From contig MNCI01025408.1 in NCBI GenBank assembly GCA_015680685.1, positions 117,935-158,978 on the forward strand: DNA of 41,044 nucleotides, written 5' to 3'. Of the stretch, positions 1-10,271 are shown one piece after another (positions within the stretch are counted from its first letter, which is position 1; each line of letters starts with the position of its first letter). Below the pieces are notes generated by a model that saw only the letters and a list, made by a program, of their open reading frames with translations, was not told the origin of the DNA and did not search any database. Source of the DNA: Gnetum montanum (Eukaryota; Streptophyta; Gnetopsida; Gnetales; Gnetaceae). The position numbers and the translations under genes are program-made.

Positions 1-148
1 AATACTAGTCTAGGTGGGAAGATAGCGAACTACGACCTAAGGCTAACTATCTAGGTGCCACAACTAGTCCATCTGTGGAGTTCGACCAGATCGCGGGTGC
101 GACGCTTTTTTTGTATGGTTGAGTGTAGGGGTACCTCGCCACTCATCA
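1..148 (+). repeat. 3' end of a TyA-family LTR
   Basis: The segment is homologous to the last 145 or so bases of the LTR ending at 18349. It shares the AATACTAGTCTAGG start, the GTTCGACC block, GGTACCTCGCCACTCATCA and the terminal TCATCA. The window cuts off the rest. No recognisable tRNA-Asp-type primer site follows at 149, so this is either a 3' LTR, a solo LTR or the edge of a truncated copy. Confidence 0.85.
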
Positions 149-551
149 TTGATGAAATGAGTTCTGTGGGGGAAGACTATTATAGAGCATTGATAAAAGG
201 TTAAGAGAAATATTTTCAAAGCATCTTAATGAATTTTTTAGAGGAAGATCAATTATACTCATAGGAATTGTAATTTGATCCAGAAGCTACTTTACTAATC
301 CTATGTTCTGTAAAAACTCTTATGTGCTACTGAGTTATTTCAAATTTTCCCAGACTCTCACAGAATAAAAATAGCTAATAAAATTCACATGATGTAGAGA
401 GATTTGGAAAGAAATTATGTTATATAGAGGAAGAAAAGGCAAGAATAGAGGTAGTTACAATAATTTGAAATTTGAAATTAGCATAAGGAATAAAAATAGA
501 AAGTAGATTATATTTTTTAGTTTTCCATTCCATATGTAAAACTATAAGTTT
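149..551. other. AT-rich spacer without recognisable gene
   Basis: I see no open frame of note, no RNA gene and no second repeat copy within this window. The sequence is A-rich on the plus strand. It separates the LTR fragment from the minus-strand reading frame at 552-1139. Confidence 0.5.
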
Positions 552-1139
552 TCATTCTATGAAAAAGACTAATTCAAAAAACCAAATTAGAATTTTCCAT
601 TTGTATTTGAAATTAACATAATAGAGAGAAACCATGTGGAAAACATAGCAAAGTGCCTTGGCCTCGTGTAGTCTAGGCATGAGCATGTAGTGGTCCAATA
701 ACCTTAGTAGGTATTTATCCACTAGAAATGCTAGTGCCAATTCCATGAAATTATGAGGTATATCATGATCACCAAAGCTATTACATCTATTGTGGCTACC
801 ATGGCTATTGTCGTGGATGGCATTGTAGCCACTCAGAATCTCTAGCAGGAGCTTGGAAAAATCATACAAATTCACATGAATGGGATTGTTTAACATGGTT
901 TCACTACATGTTCTCACCAACCACAACCCACACTAAGAAATCACATTGCTCATGAACAAGTTTCTTATTCTAGGGCTACTCACATTTGAGGCACACCTAT
1001 GCAAGTGTGATCTACCAATGCATTTGAGGGTGTAGCAGGACAACCCCAAGCAAGAGCCCATCAAGGTGCTGATGAGAAAGAGCATGCTAGTGCACATGTT
1101 CCTCTTCAACTCTGCTAAGGAACTTAAACCTAAGACCAC
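552..1139 (-). pseudogene. Unrecognised reading frame with one in-frame stop
   Basis: One minus-strand frame runs about 195 codons and is broken only by a TAG at 933-935. The frame has no ATG at its left edge: it is bounded by a stop at 1140-1142, and the first codon is GTG, so any true start is unknown. The predicted product has a Leu/Cys-rich first third, with AELKRNMCTSM near the start, and an Asn/His-rich centre containing HDNSHGSHNRC. The last 30 or so residues are hydrophobic and aromatic and may be read-through into non-coding DNA. I recognise no domain. It lies just outside the Copia-1 LTR. It could be a decayed host gene fragment, an ORF of an unidentified repeat, or a chance frame; the length with a single stop in AT-rich DNA makes pure chance less likely but does not exclude it. 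Confidence 0.25.
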
Positions 1140-1203
1140 CTAGAACTTTAGCATTAGCACTAATGGTTGTCCTATGATGTGTGTAGGGCTACTAATTCCT
1201 TCT

Positions 1204-1672
1204 TGTTACAAAATTAATTAAATCTAAAAATTGAAATAACAAAGATAAGAAGAAAAACACACATAGAAATTTAGGTGGAAAATCCCGAAGTGGAGAAAAA
1301 ACCATGGGAACTAAGGTAGAGCTCTTCCTTTATTTGGAGAAAGTAACCCAAGGACACAAGCCATCCTTAACAGCTCTTACTACTTGTTTCCATCACAACA
1401 CCCTTAAGCCCTTCCTCACACACCTTGTTGTTGTTGTTGTTGTTGTGCTTAATACATCTTCCCATCCTTAATTTATAGGAGAAAACAATAGTCCTTTTTC
1501 TATTGAAAACTTCAAATGATTTTAGAAATTGCTAGTTATATCTGAAGAAGAGATTGCAAAGCTAAAAGTTATGAAAGACATAACTAAAATTGATAAAAAT
1601 AGAGCAAGAGTTTTCTTTGCATTCACTGGTAGCTAACAATTCTTAGTTTTTCACATTAAGAGAAAGTTAACA
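1204..1672 (-). repeat. Copia-1 3' LTR
   Basis: The repeat reads TGTTACAAAATTAATTA at its left edge and ends GTTAACA at the right, and it matches 20213-20670 over its whole length with many substitutions. It carries a (TTG)n run near 1427-1446 that is longer than in the partner LTR. The boundary at 1672 is fixed by the adjacent polypurine tract. Confidence 0.85.
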
Positions 1673-1684
1673 ATTCTCCCACTC
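1673..1684 (-). promoter_or_regulatory. Copia-1 polypurine tract
   Basis: On the minus strand the bases read GAGTGGGAGAAT and abut the LTR start TGTTAAC. This is the usual Copia arrangement in which a GTGGGAGA-type tract primes plus-strand DNA synthesis. Confidence 0.75.
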
Positions 1685-1689
1685 GAAGG

Positions 1690-4600
1690 AAATTCTAACA
1701 AATCTTCAAGCTAAAGATGCACTAATTCCAAGTTGCATTCTTATGTCTATGTTATGCCAAGCTATTTTGTGCAAAAGAAACATGCACATCACTTACTACC
1801 ACTTTAGTTAATGCATCAAAAATATTTTTCTTTATGTTAATTTTCTACAAATTAATTAAGCCTTCTTTAATAGTATTTATAATAAAATGGTATTTAATAT
1901 CAATATGTTTTGGTTAGTCATGATAATATGCATTTCTTACTAGATGTAAGGCACTTTGACTATCACAGAAAATTTAATAACTATCTTGCTTTACACAAAG
2001 AAACTATAAAAATCTTCACAACCATAACATCTCCTTAAATTCTTTTGTCAATGTCACATACTCAAATTTTGTAGTGAAAAAGTTACAAAAAATTAAAGTT
2101 TTGACATCTAGCTTACTGCAATACCTCCTAAAACAAAAGCATAGCATGCAGTTGAGTGTTTGGTATCTAAATCAGCTAAAAAATTTGCATCCACATAAAT
2201 GAAAATATCCAGATTATTACTTTCACATAAACAAGTAGATTAAGTTCCCTTTAGGTATCTAATAATCCATTTCATAGCAAGCCAATGATTCCAATCATAA
2301 TTATTCATATATCTACTAACAACACTAATTGCATATGCTATATCTAGACAAGTGCATACCATAACATACATTAAAGAGCTAATAGTGAAAGTATATAGAA
2401 TACCTTTTATTTTGGAAATTTCTTTTTCTATACTAGAACAATCTTTCTTAGATAATTGAAAATGAGAAGCCATAGTACCTACAAGTTTTGCTTCTAATGT
2501 ATTAAAATATTTCAACACTTTTCCAATATACTAACTTTGACTATGCCACGATTTTTTCTACTTTTACGTATTTCAAGGATTCATTTGCCCTATCCCAAAT
2601 CCTTTATAGCAAACTATTTACTCATATCTATTTTACATTGTTTTATTTTTGATATATCATTCCTTGCAATCTGCATATCATCTACATACAATAACAAAAT
2701 TACAAATTTATTTTTATCACTTGAGAAATAAACATAATGACCAAGATCACTCCTAAAATAATCCATTATGTGCATAAAAGAATCAAAATTTTTGTACCAC
2801 TGCTTAGGATTGTGTGTTAAATCATATAATATTTTCCTCAAGTGACACACATACTAAGGTTTATTTTGATCAACAAATCCTTTTGGATAATGCATACAAA
2901 TTTCTTCATTTAAATTACCATGTAGAAAATATGTTTTGACATCTAACTATTCGAACTCCAAATCTAAATAATCAACCACTAAAAGAACACTTCGAATAGA
3001 AGAATGCTTAAGAATATAAAAAAATTTAATTTTTTAAAATCAATTTCTAGTGTTTGATCATAATCTTTAGCTACTAGCCTAGTTTTATAAAGATTTCCTA
3101 CATATACCTCATTCTTTAAAGTAGAAATCCATCAATTTTGAAGTATTTTACATTCCTTGGGTAATTCCACCAACTTTCAAGTTTTTTTTTGTTGGAGTAA
3201 ATTTCATTCCCTTTTCATAGCTTCCTTCCATTTTACTGCATCCATACTTACAAGAGCTTCTTTCACCATTTTAGGTTCACCATTATCTCTATAAAGAATA
3301 TAATCTTTAAATCTAGCAGGATGACATATTATTCTACTTGAATGTCTTATCCTATGTGGTGTATATTTTACAAGATATTCCTCCTCATAATTTCTTTTTC
3401 TTCATCTTCATCCATAAATTCTAGGGTATTTCAATTTTCTACTTATGCTTGTATTATATCTTCTCTAGGGTGTAAAATAAATCTAGGAACTTGCAATGTA
3501 ATAGAATTAGAATTCTTTTTCTTTTGAAAATCATAAAACATCATGTTTTCTTGAAATGTTACAACTCATGATCTTACAACTTGCTTTGCATTAGGATCCC
3601 ATAATCTAAAACCCAATTCATCACCACCATAAACTACAAAAGTACATATTTTTGATTGATCATCAAATTTAGATATACTTTTCTTTTCTATATGCATGTA
3701 AGAAACACATCTAAAAACTTTTAAATGACTATAAGAAACATGTATCCCACTACACAAAGACTCTTATACTTTATTATTTAAAGAAGAATGTGATGATCTA
3801 TTAATTAAATCAGTAGTAGTCATAATAGCTTCAGCCCAAAAATTTTGAGGCAAACTTGAGCTAATAATCATGGATTTTGCACTTTCAACCAACATTCTAC
3901 TACATCTTTCTACTACTCCATTTTCTTATGGAGTTCTCAACAAAGGATGAATATGTCAAATTCCTTTTTATTTGTAAATTTCATTGAATGCATTTGAAAT
4001 ATATTCATCACCATTATCAACAAGTAAAAATTTCAACTTTAAACCTATTTGTATCTCTATTTTAGCAACAAATGACTTAAAAATATTTTTAAAACATCCT
4101 TGGACTTTATTGGGAATACCCATACTTTTTGTGTATGATCATCAATGAAAGTAACAAAATTAAGTGAATCACTTAATGATGTTGGATTTATTCAACCACA
4201 AGCATTGGAATAAAAAAGCTCTAATTTATTAGCTCATCTACATTCCATATTTCTAAGAAAATTCACCCTTTTATATTTACTAACAACACAATCTTTGCAA
4301 AATTTCGTAGAGCTTACTATAAATTTAGAAATGCAAGAATGAGATTGAAGTACCTTCAAATTAGAATACTTGATATGGCCCAACCATTTTTTTCATAAAT
4401 TAGTATCCTTCTTATAACAAATGTAGCTACAAAATCATCCTACAAACATATATCAACTTCGAGAGTATATATTGTGCCTATCCTTTTATCTTTCAAAATT
4501 GTTAAAATGTCCTTTATAATTTTTCACTAATTATTTTCACATTATAAAATTTAAACCTAGATCATCAAGTTGAGAAATAGAAATCAACTTTTTAGAAACT

Positions 4601-5104
4601 TTAGAAACATGCCTAACATAATTAAGAGTGATTTTAGGTAAACCATGATGCTATAAAATAATACTTTCTATACCAATAATTTTTTAATGAACATTATTAG
4701 CACAATAAACAACATCTAATGAAATTGGCATATATGAAGTAAGAAAAGGCCAAACAAGGAAAGTATGAAATGAGGCTCCAATGTCTATAATCCAAACATC
4801 TTTTGTTATGTTTAAAGAAAATACTGTAGATGATTTAGATAGAAGAAAATAAAAAGCAAGCTCACCCTCTATATGATTTGTTTATGAACTTGCATTACTT
4901 TCTAATTTTTCTAACTCTATCTTTTCCTTTTATTGTAGTGATTCTTTCCAAGCTTTGTAACCATAATAGTCCCTCTTCATGTGATGAAATCTATTACAAA
5001 ACTAGCATTCAATCCTACTTTTAGAAGTTCCTCTACTTTTACTCCTTTCCCTGCTTTGATCACCTTTATTAGATCTACCTCTATTAGAACTATAAAAGTG
5101 TTTC
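1690..5104 (-). pseudogene. Copia-1 gag-pol relic (zinc knuckle, PR, INT, RT, RNase H)
   Basis: Reading right to left on the minus strand, all Copia pol domains can be followed through stops and frameshifts. Near 5020-4960 lies a decayed gag zinc knuckle (CNRFHHMKRDY, last Cys changed to Tyr). Near 4800 is the protease motif WIIDIGASFHT, the aspartyl active site with Ser changed to Ile. Integrase is marked by ENGVVERCSRMLVESAKSM around 3900 and a C-terminal part at 3566-3757 (YSHLKVFRC, FDDQSK). Reverse transcriptase spans about 2850-2240, with the catalytic YVDDM near 2680 and the C-terminal SRYMNNY and WIIRYLKGT blocks. RNase H runs from 2230 to about 1750, with YVDANFLADLDTKHST and CDSQSALHLV. 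Such a polyprotein would cleave, reverse-transcribe and integrate the element; this copy cannot. Confidence 0.85.
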
Positions 5105-5821
5105 AGTTTTAGTTTTATTTTTTAGTTAGCTTCTACATAGATTGTTCTTTAGTCCTCTTATTTTCCTAGTGCATGCCCACAATGTGATGTTTGTGATTGT
5201 TTGGCACCTTTGTTCGAGTGTGACGTACTTGGACATGTTACATGACTAGAAATAAAGATAATGATTACTCCCATCATTGTAGCATCCAAAGATTATTATT
5301 GCTTTTAATTAGTAACTATTTACTATTTTATTTAGTTAACATTTCCATTTATTGCTATTTACTAGTCATGTCATTAAGCGGAATGTGTAACCTTAGTCAC
5401 AAGCGCTTAAGTGTAAATACTTGGTAATCTTGTATTATATCGTTTGGCACACCCAATGACATACACTTGGAAACCCCAGAAGTAGTCTCATGAAGTCCAA
5501 GGCATGTATGGATGATTAGGGATAGATACTCATTACATGTAGGCTATTTTAGATTTCATCTTCCAATGTTCATTAGCTTAATTACTTTACCTCTTTATCG
5601 TCATTAGGAGCAATGTAGAATTAGACAACGTCATACGCCTTACTTTGGACTAAATCATACATGAAAAAGCTACCACTAGTCCAAGTGGCAAGAAAACGAA
5701 CTACTATCAAGGCATAATGATCTAGATGCCACAACTAGTCCCATCCATGAAATTCAACCAGATTGTGCATGAACTCTTATGATTCATATGGTTGGGCATA
5801 GGGGTACCTTGTGGCTCATCA
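5105..5821 (+). repeat. TyA-1 5' LTR, lacking its U3 start
   Basis: Homologous to about 19332-20054, with the landmarks AGTCCTCTTATTTTC, GTGACGTACTTG and the terminal CTCATCA. The first 140 or so bases, including the GATATC array and TATA box, are absent. Sequence to the left of about 5104 is Copia-1 gag, so the deletion removed the LTR start and part of Copia-1. Confidence 0.85.
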
Positions 5822-5822
5822 T

Positions 5823-5840
5823 TGATGCCATTGCTGGGGA
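5823..5840 (+). promoter_or_regulatory. TyA-1 primer binding site (tRNA-Asp type, decayed)
   Basis: TGATGCCATTGCTGGGGA sits one base after the LTR end. It differs from TGGCGCCGTTGCCGGGGA, the complement of the plant tRNA-Asp 3' end used by Athila-like elements, only by G-to-A and C-to-T transitions. Confidence 0.75.
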
Positions 5841-5939
5841 TGGTGCTAATTATCTAGATTAGTTATATTATACATGATCACTGTAAAGGTATTAATGATA
5901 TATCTTTTAGAAAAATATTAACTCACACACACCATAAAC

Positions 5940-8450
5940 CAATGCACTATATAGAAAACACATTCATTGGAGAAATAATAATATATGTGATGAAGAAAAT
6001 TGGAGTGACCAACTTTATGCAGGGGTTTCTTATGTTCATAACCACCTTGACAACACTCAAAGACTACATTCACTTAAGATAAATAATCTTGGAGGAGATG
6101 ATGTAAGTCCTAAACTAGGGGAGGCCTCAAGGCCTAAGACCTTCTCAAAACTAAGAAATGATAAATCAAAGGACCCTAAAGAACACTATAGTAGCCATGG
6201 AAAACCTTTCAATTCCTCATATTCCTCTTCTCCTTCAACATCTAGTTCTGATGATGATGAATGTCAGTATGGAGATAAAGCTCCACTAAAGGGTTAGAAT
6301 AAAAAAAAATTGAACCTGCAGGAACACTCCTAGTCATCAACATGAACATAGACAAAATCATCACAATTCACCAAATAGAAGTTTTTATCACAACCTGTAT
6401 GATGATGATGAACCCTTTCTGGCCACTAAGAGCCTAACGCAAATCATAGAGGCCATTAAGATATCTCCCAGGAATTGTGAAAATAGTCACCTAACCAAGC
6501 TTGATATGAATAATATTTCTAAATTTGCAGGAGGCTATGATTTAGATTCATAACATCATTTATAGCCTTCCATGATGCCTATATCTCATATAACATTGAA
6601 AGTGGATGCCAAAAGCTTAAGCTCTTTCCTAGAATACTAATTGATAAAGCCGAAGTGTGGTATAGATTGTTGAGACTGAATTCAATCCAACAATGGTTCA
6701 CAATGCTAGAACTCTTCAACAAGAAATACCAAACCTATGCAAGGGTGTCTAACTTGAGGAGGCAGATCCAAGGATGGAAGTAAGAACAACATGAACCCTT
6801 GGACATGGCCTTAGATAGATATTATTCCTTACTGAATAAGTGTCCAGGACATGGTTTCTTTGAAGAGAGGTAACTTTTTCACATCATATATAGGCTTTGT
6901 AATGAAATAAGGGAGACCCTTTGGGATGTATGCCTTGGGTCAATTATATGAGCTACAAATCCATTAGATTTGAGAACTAATCGAGCATGTGGCAAAATAA
7001 GGAGAAATATGAAAATGGGAGAATGTTGAGAAAAATCATTAGGACCCAACTCTTCAATAGAAGGAGGTCCATATCTATGATAAGGAAAAAGAGATAGTTC
7101 TAAATAAGGTGATTCTGCAACAAACCTTGCTAATACAAAAGTCTATTAATAAACTTAAAGTAAAGTTTAATAGGATGTCCAAATGGATATATGAAAACAT
7201 TATAACTCTTGTTGAGATGGTCGAGGATAGGAACATGCAAAACAAGCTAGGTGATCATGATAAATAAAAGATACAAAACCAAGAAACACTTAGGAACACT
7301 TTTTGGTAAACAAGGAAAATAGCAGAAAGAAGTGAGGCTATAGACTCAATCACAAATGAAGATAATGGATGTGACATCTACATATATGATCATCCAAAGG
7401 ACCACTGCCCAATCTTGTTGCATTTATAGGAGTATTTGGCAGGTCCCTAAAATTCAAAGTTTGTGCAAAAGCACATGCTTGGGAGATTTCCTCTCTCACA
7501 AGGTAATTATAGATAGTCCCACAAACAATTGTACAATCCTAGGAGGACTTATTACTAGCCTTAACATGGCCCTCAAACATAGTGGCATTAACCACAGTCA
7601 TGGGGGAGGCCACCACCAAATCAGCTCTATCCTTCCTATCCATCAAAATCACATAGATATTATGTTCAACACCCTATTTTCCCAACTAGTTCTACATCCT
7701 CTACTTCAAATCACCACTATCACTCTCCTGAGTACCATCAACCCATGACATCTCTTGAGGGATCACCACCTCTTACCTCTTACCAACCATCCTATCCTTG
7801 ATATTCTCCTACTCCACCTTATCATATGCCATCACCAATGACATAGGAAGGTTCAACACCACAATATCAACAAACGAATGCCACTTGTGCTACAAATGTA
7901 CATAGACATGATACTACTAGTGGGTATCAACCATAATGTAGGAAAAATCCCTTCTAGAGAAAAGGTCATAAGCTAAAGCAAACCATGCATGGACCTACCA
8001 CATCATCCAAACTAGCACAATGCCAATCTAGTGCACCACGTTCCTTGTCACAACCAATGCCCTTTGATCATACACAAGGACCATCATCCATCATTACTCC
8101 AATCCCAAATCCAAATAATGAATCTAACAATGTGGGAAGACAACCAAATCCATGCATACCATATCATGATCAAGGATGCAGTCATGGGCCAAACATTTGT
8201 AATATTAACACACCTTAGACCATGACCCACTAGACATTTAAAAGTCAAGTGTGTGACCAATGATTTTTCTACCTAGCCATCACACCACCAACAAACACCT
8301 AGTGGCTTGGGAATGAATAGTTACCAATATTTTATCCATGCATGCATCCTATTTATCCACTTATTAATCCTTATCATGGACAAATGCTTAGTCATGGGGG
8401 TTACCCCCCATTCTAGTCTTCAGGATTCATAAGTATTTTTCATCTTTTTT
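5940..8450 (+). pseudogene. TyA-1 gag relic
   Basis: This is the structural (capsid-nucleocapsid) protein gene, broken by many stops. In order it holds an N-terminal part shared with TyA-2 (ENWSDQLYAGVSYVHN), a Ser/Asp-rich stretch (SSPSTSSSDDDE near 6230), and the capsid core at about 6497-6960 with KLDMNN, FAGGYDLDS, AEVWYRLL, ELFNKKYQTYARVSNLRRQ and PLDMALDRYYSLLNKCPGHG, which I assign to the plant Retrotrans_gag type. A decayed knuckle (CDIYIYDHPKDHC) lies at 7370. A Pro/His/Asn-rich tail ends in SHGGYPPF near 8400. No protease follows. The frame ends in T-rich DNA close to 8450. The start is set only by homology to TyA-2. Confidence 0.75.
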
Positions 8451-8682
8451 TTACAACTTTTTGTTATTTTTTTGTTTCTAGATATAATTTTTTCTATTTC
8501 TTCCAACTTCTTCTATTTGTTGTTTTCATTTTCTTTGTTATGTAATCTTTCTTGTGAAGAAAATGATCATGTAGCCCATTGAGGTGAGGTTTTCTTTATG
8601 TTGTCAAGTCATAAGGGATTCATTATTCAAACATTGAGACCATGCCATCCATCCACTCATTCAATTAATAAGAGGTTCTTAT

Positions 8683-8749
8683 CTTAGTCATAATGATATT
8701 CTTTTCCATCATCCAATCTAATAATAAATTTATAATCATTATGTCTAAG
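8683..8749 (+). other. Conserved hairpin in the TyA-1 non-coding stretch
   Basis: Arm 8683-8697 (CTTAGTCATAATGAT) pairs with 8735-8749 (ATCATTATGTCTAAG), 14 of 15 positions, around a 37-nt AT-rich loop. A hairpin at the equivalent place in TyA-2 has different arm bases that still pair. Confidence 0.6.
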
Positions 8750-10254
8750 CAGAAGAGTGTAGAATCAAGGCAGAATGTAAAGGGTGTGACATGAAGGGGA
8801 TTTTTGGAATCTCTTTGGCCACTTCTTTATGTTCTATCATGTTATTGAGGTTGTAATCATATCCTTGTAGATCTAATGAAAAATGGGAGTAAGAGTAACC
8901 TAGAATGACACTGAATAAACATCTGTGAGTCCCACTAGAAAGACATGTACCCATGCTTGAAAGTTGGTGGCTTCTTAGAACTTTCAAAAAAAATCATGTG
9001 TTCCATAAATAAAGCTTCTCTTTTGGACAAAATGCCAAGTGATGTTACTCCTTGCAATGATGATTGTCTTATGGTTGTCTATTGACATGATGAAATGATG
9101 TGATGTCACTACAACGTGGTTTGGACTTGGTTTGAGTCTTGAAAAGGACTCATGATTATTTAACCATTAGTAACAAACACGGTTTCATTATACCCATGGT
9201 AAGACACCTCATGTTCCAATTTCTACAATCCTTTCTATAGTCCATCTCATCTCGTTGTCCATGTGATCCTAACTTGTGGTTTTTTGTAAAATAGAGTTAT
9301 TATCTCAAATTGGTGGTTTTAACATGTGTTTTTTGTTTCACAAGTATGCATTACATTCAACCCCTTTAGTGCCTATGGACATTTTTGGGTGCGGTTACAT
9401 AATGGCATTAATGGCTAACACCTACTTTGGGGAGGATCCACTTATGTAACTTTTATGACTTGTACTTGTTTAACACAATCACATTATTCTTCACCTTCCA
9501 AGCACTCAATTGTTATATTTTTTTCCCTTCTCATATGACTTGATCCATCCACAACCTTTATTTCAATGCCCTTTTTCTTGCTCCTTCTAGTGCATTTCAC
9601 ATTGATGACTCCACCTTCAACCACTTCTAGTGCCTCAATCCAATTTCTTACTTACCCCAGAATGATGGATCTAACCTCCAACCTTCCAACTAAAAAGCTT
9701 CATTTTTCATGCTTAGTTGTCCCATTTAATGCATATTCTTGAACCCTAATATCAACTACTTGAAATTTTGTTAGATGCAACATTGGATACCTGGTATCAG
9801 GTACATGATATCAAGTCGCATAAAACCTATATATATGACCCCTGCAATGCCCAATATTTATTCTCATCATTTTCTACTAGGGGAGTTGTTCAAATTTTCT
9901 CTTGTGATCCAAATATCTGTGCAACCACCTACAACTTGTGCTATTTGGATTTTGACCACTTTGATTTTCATGCTACTTAAACCTAGTTAACCCTAGAGTG
10001 TTCAAGTTAGTTGCNCGTATTAATGCTAGAAACCCTAATTTCACCACCCAAGGGACTATAACCATCATTATAAGCCACACATAAGAAAAAAAGGAACCAA
10101 TTATGAAGAGTTGTAAAAGAAAATAAACACTTTTTGGGGATTTCTCTTAAAAAATTTTCTAACTTTGCAATCATATGAGCTAAGAGCTTAATGAAATAAG
10201 ATAACAAGTTATAAATTGATTAATGATAAAGAATACAACCTTAGTAACACTTGA

Positions 10255-10271
10255 TCTTTACTTCATTGTAG
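10255..10271 (+). promoter_or_regulatory. Putative 3' splice acceptor before ORF2 (TyA-1)
   Basis: The sequence TTTACTTCATTGTAG ends immediately before the ATG at 10272. TyA-2 and TyB also have an AG directly before the corresponding codon, which suggests that ORF2 is translated from a spliced RNA. No donor has been located. Confidence 0.4.

Larger units (their letters stand above)
8451..10271 (+). other. TyA-1 conserved non-coding stretch between gag and ORF2
   Basis: No coding frame is supported. The stretch aligns in blocks with 15447-16809 (TyA-2) and in part with 35150-36728 (TyB). Shared blocks include TTAATAAGAGGTTCT, a hairpin, a GGGTGT.(A/G)CAT.AAGGGGA block and GGCATTA...GGA(G)GA(T/C)CCACTT. 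It ends with an acceptor-like AG before ORF2. The short frames at 8745-8987 and 9768-9990 are not conserved as protein. One ambiguous base (n) lies at 10014. Confidence 0.65.

Noticed and set aside
149-176. A primer site after the LTR fragment ending at 148
   Set aside because: TTGATGAAATGAG resembles the TyA-1 site only over the first six bases; without the rest of the element it cannot be called.
1427-1446. (TTG)n run as a coding poly-amino-acid repeat
   Set aside because: It lies within the Copia-1 LTR and occurs with different length in the partner LTR, so it is a microsatellite.
7985-8225. Overlapping plus-strand frames rich in His, Pro and Asn as separate genes
   Set aside because: They are different frames of the decayed gag tail of TyA-1, colinear with the TyA-2 gag tail.
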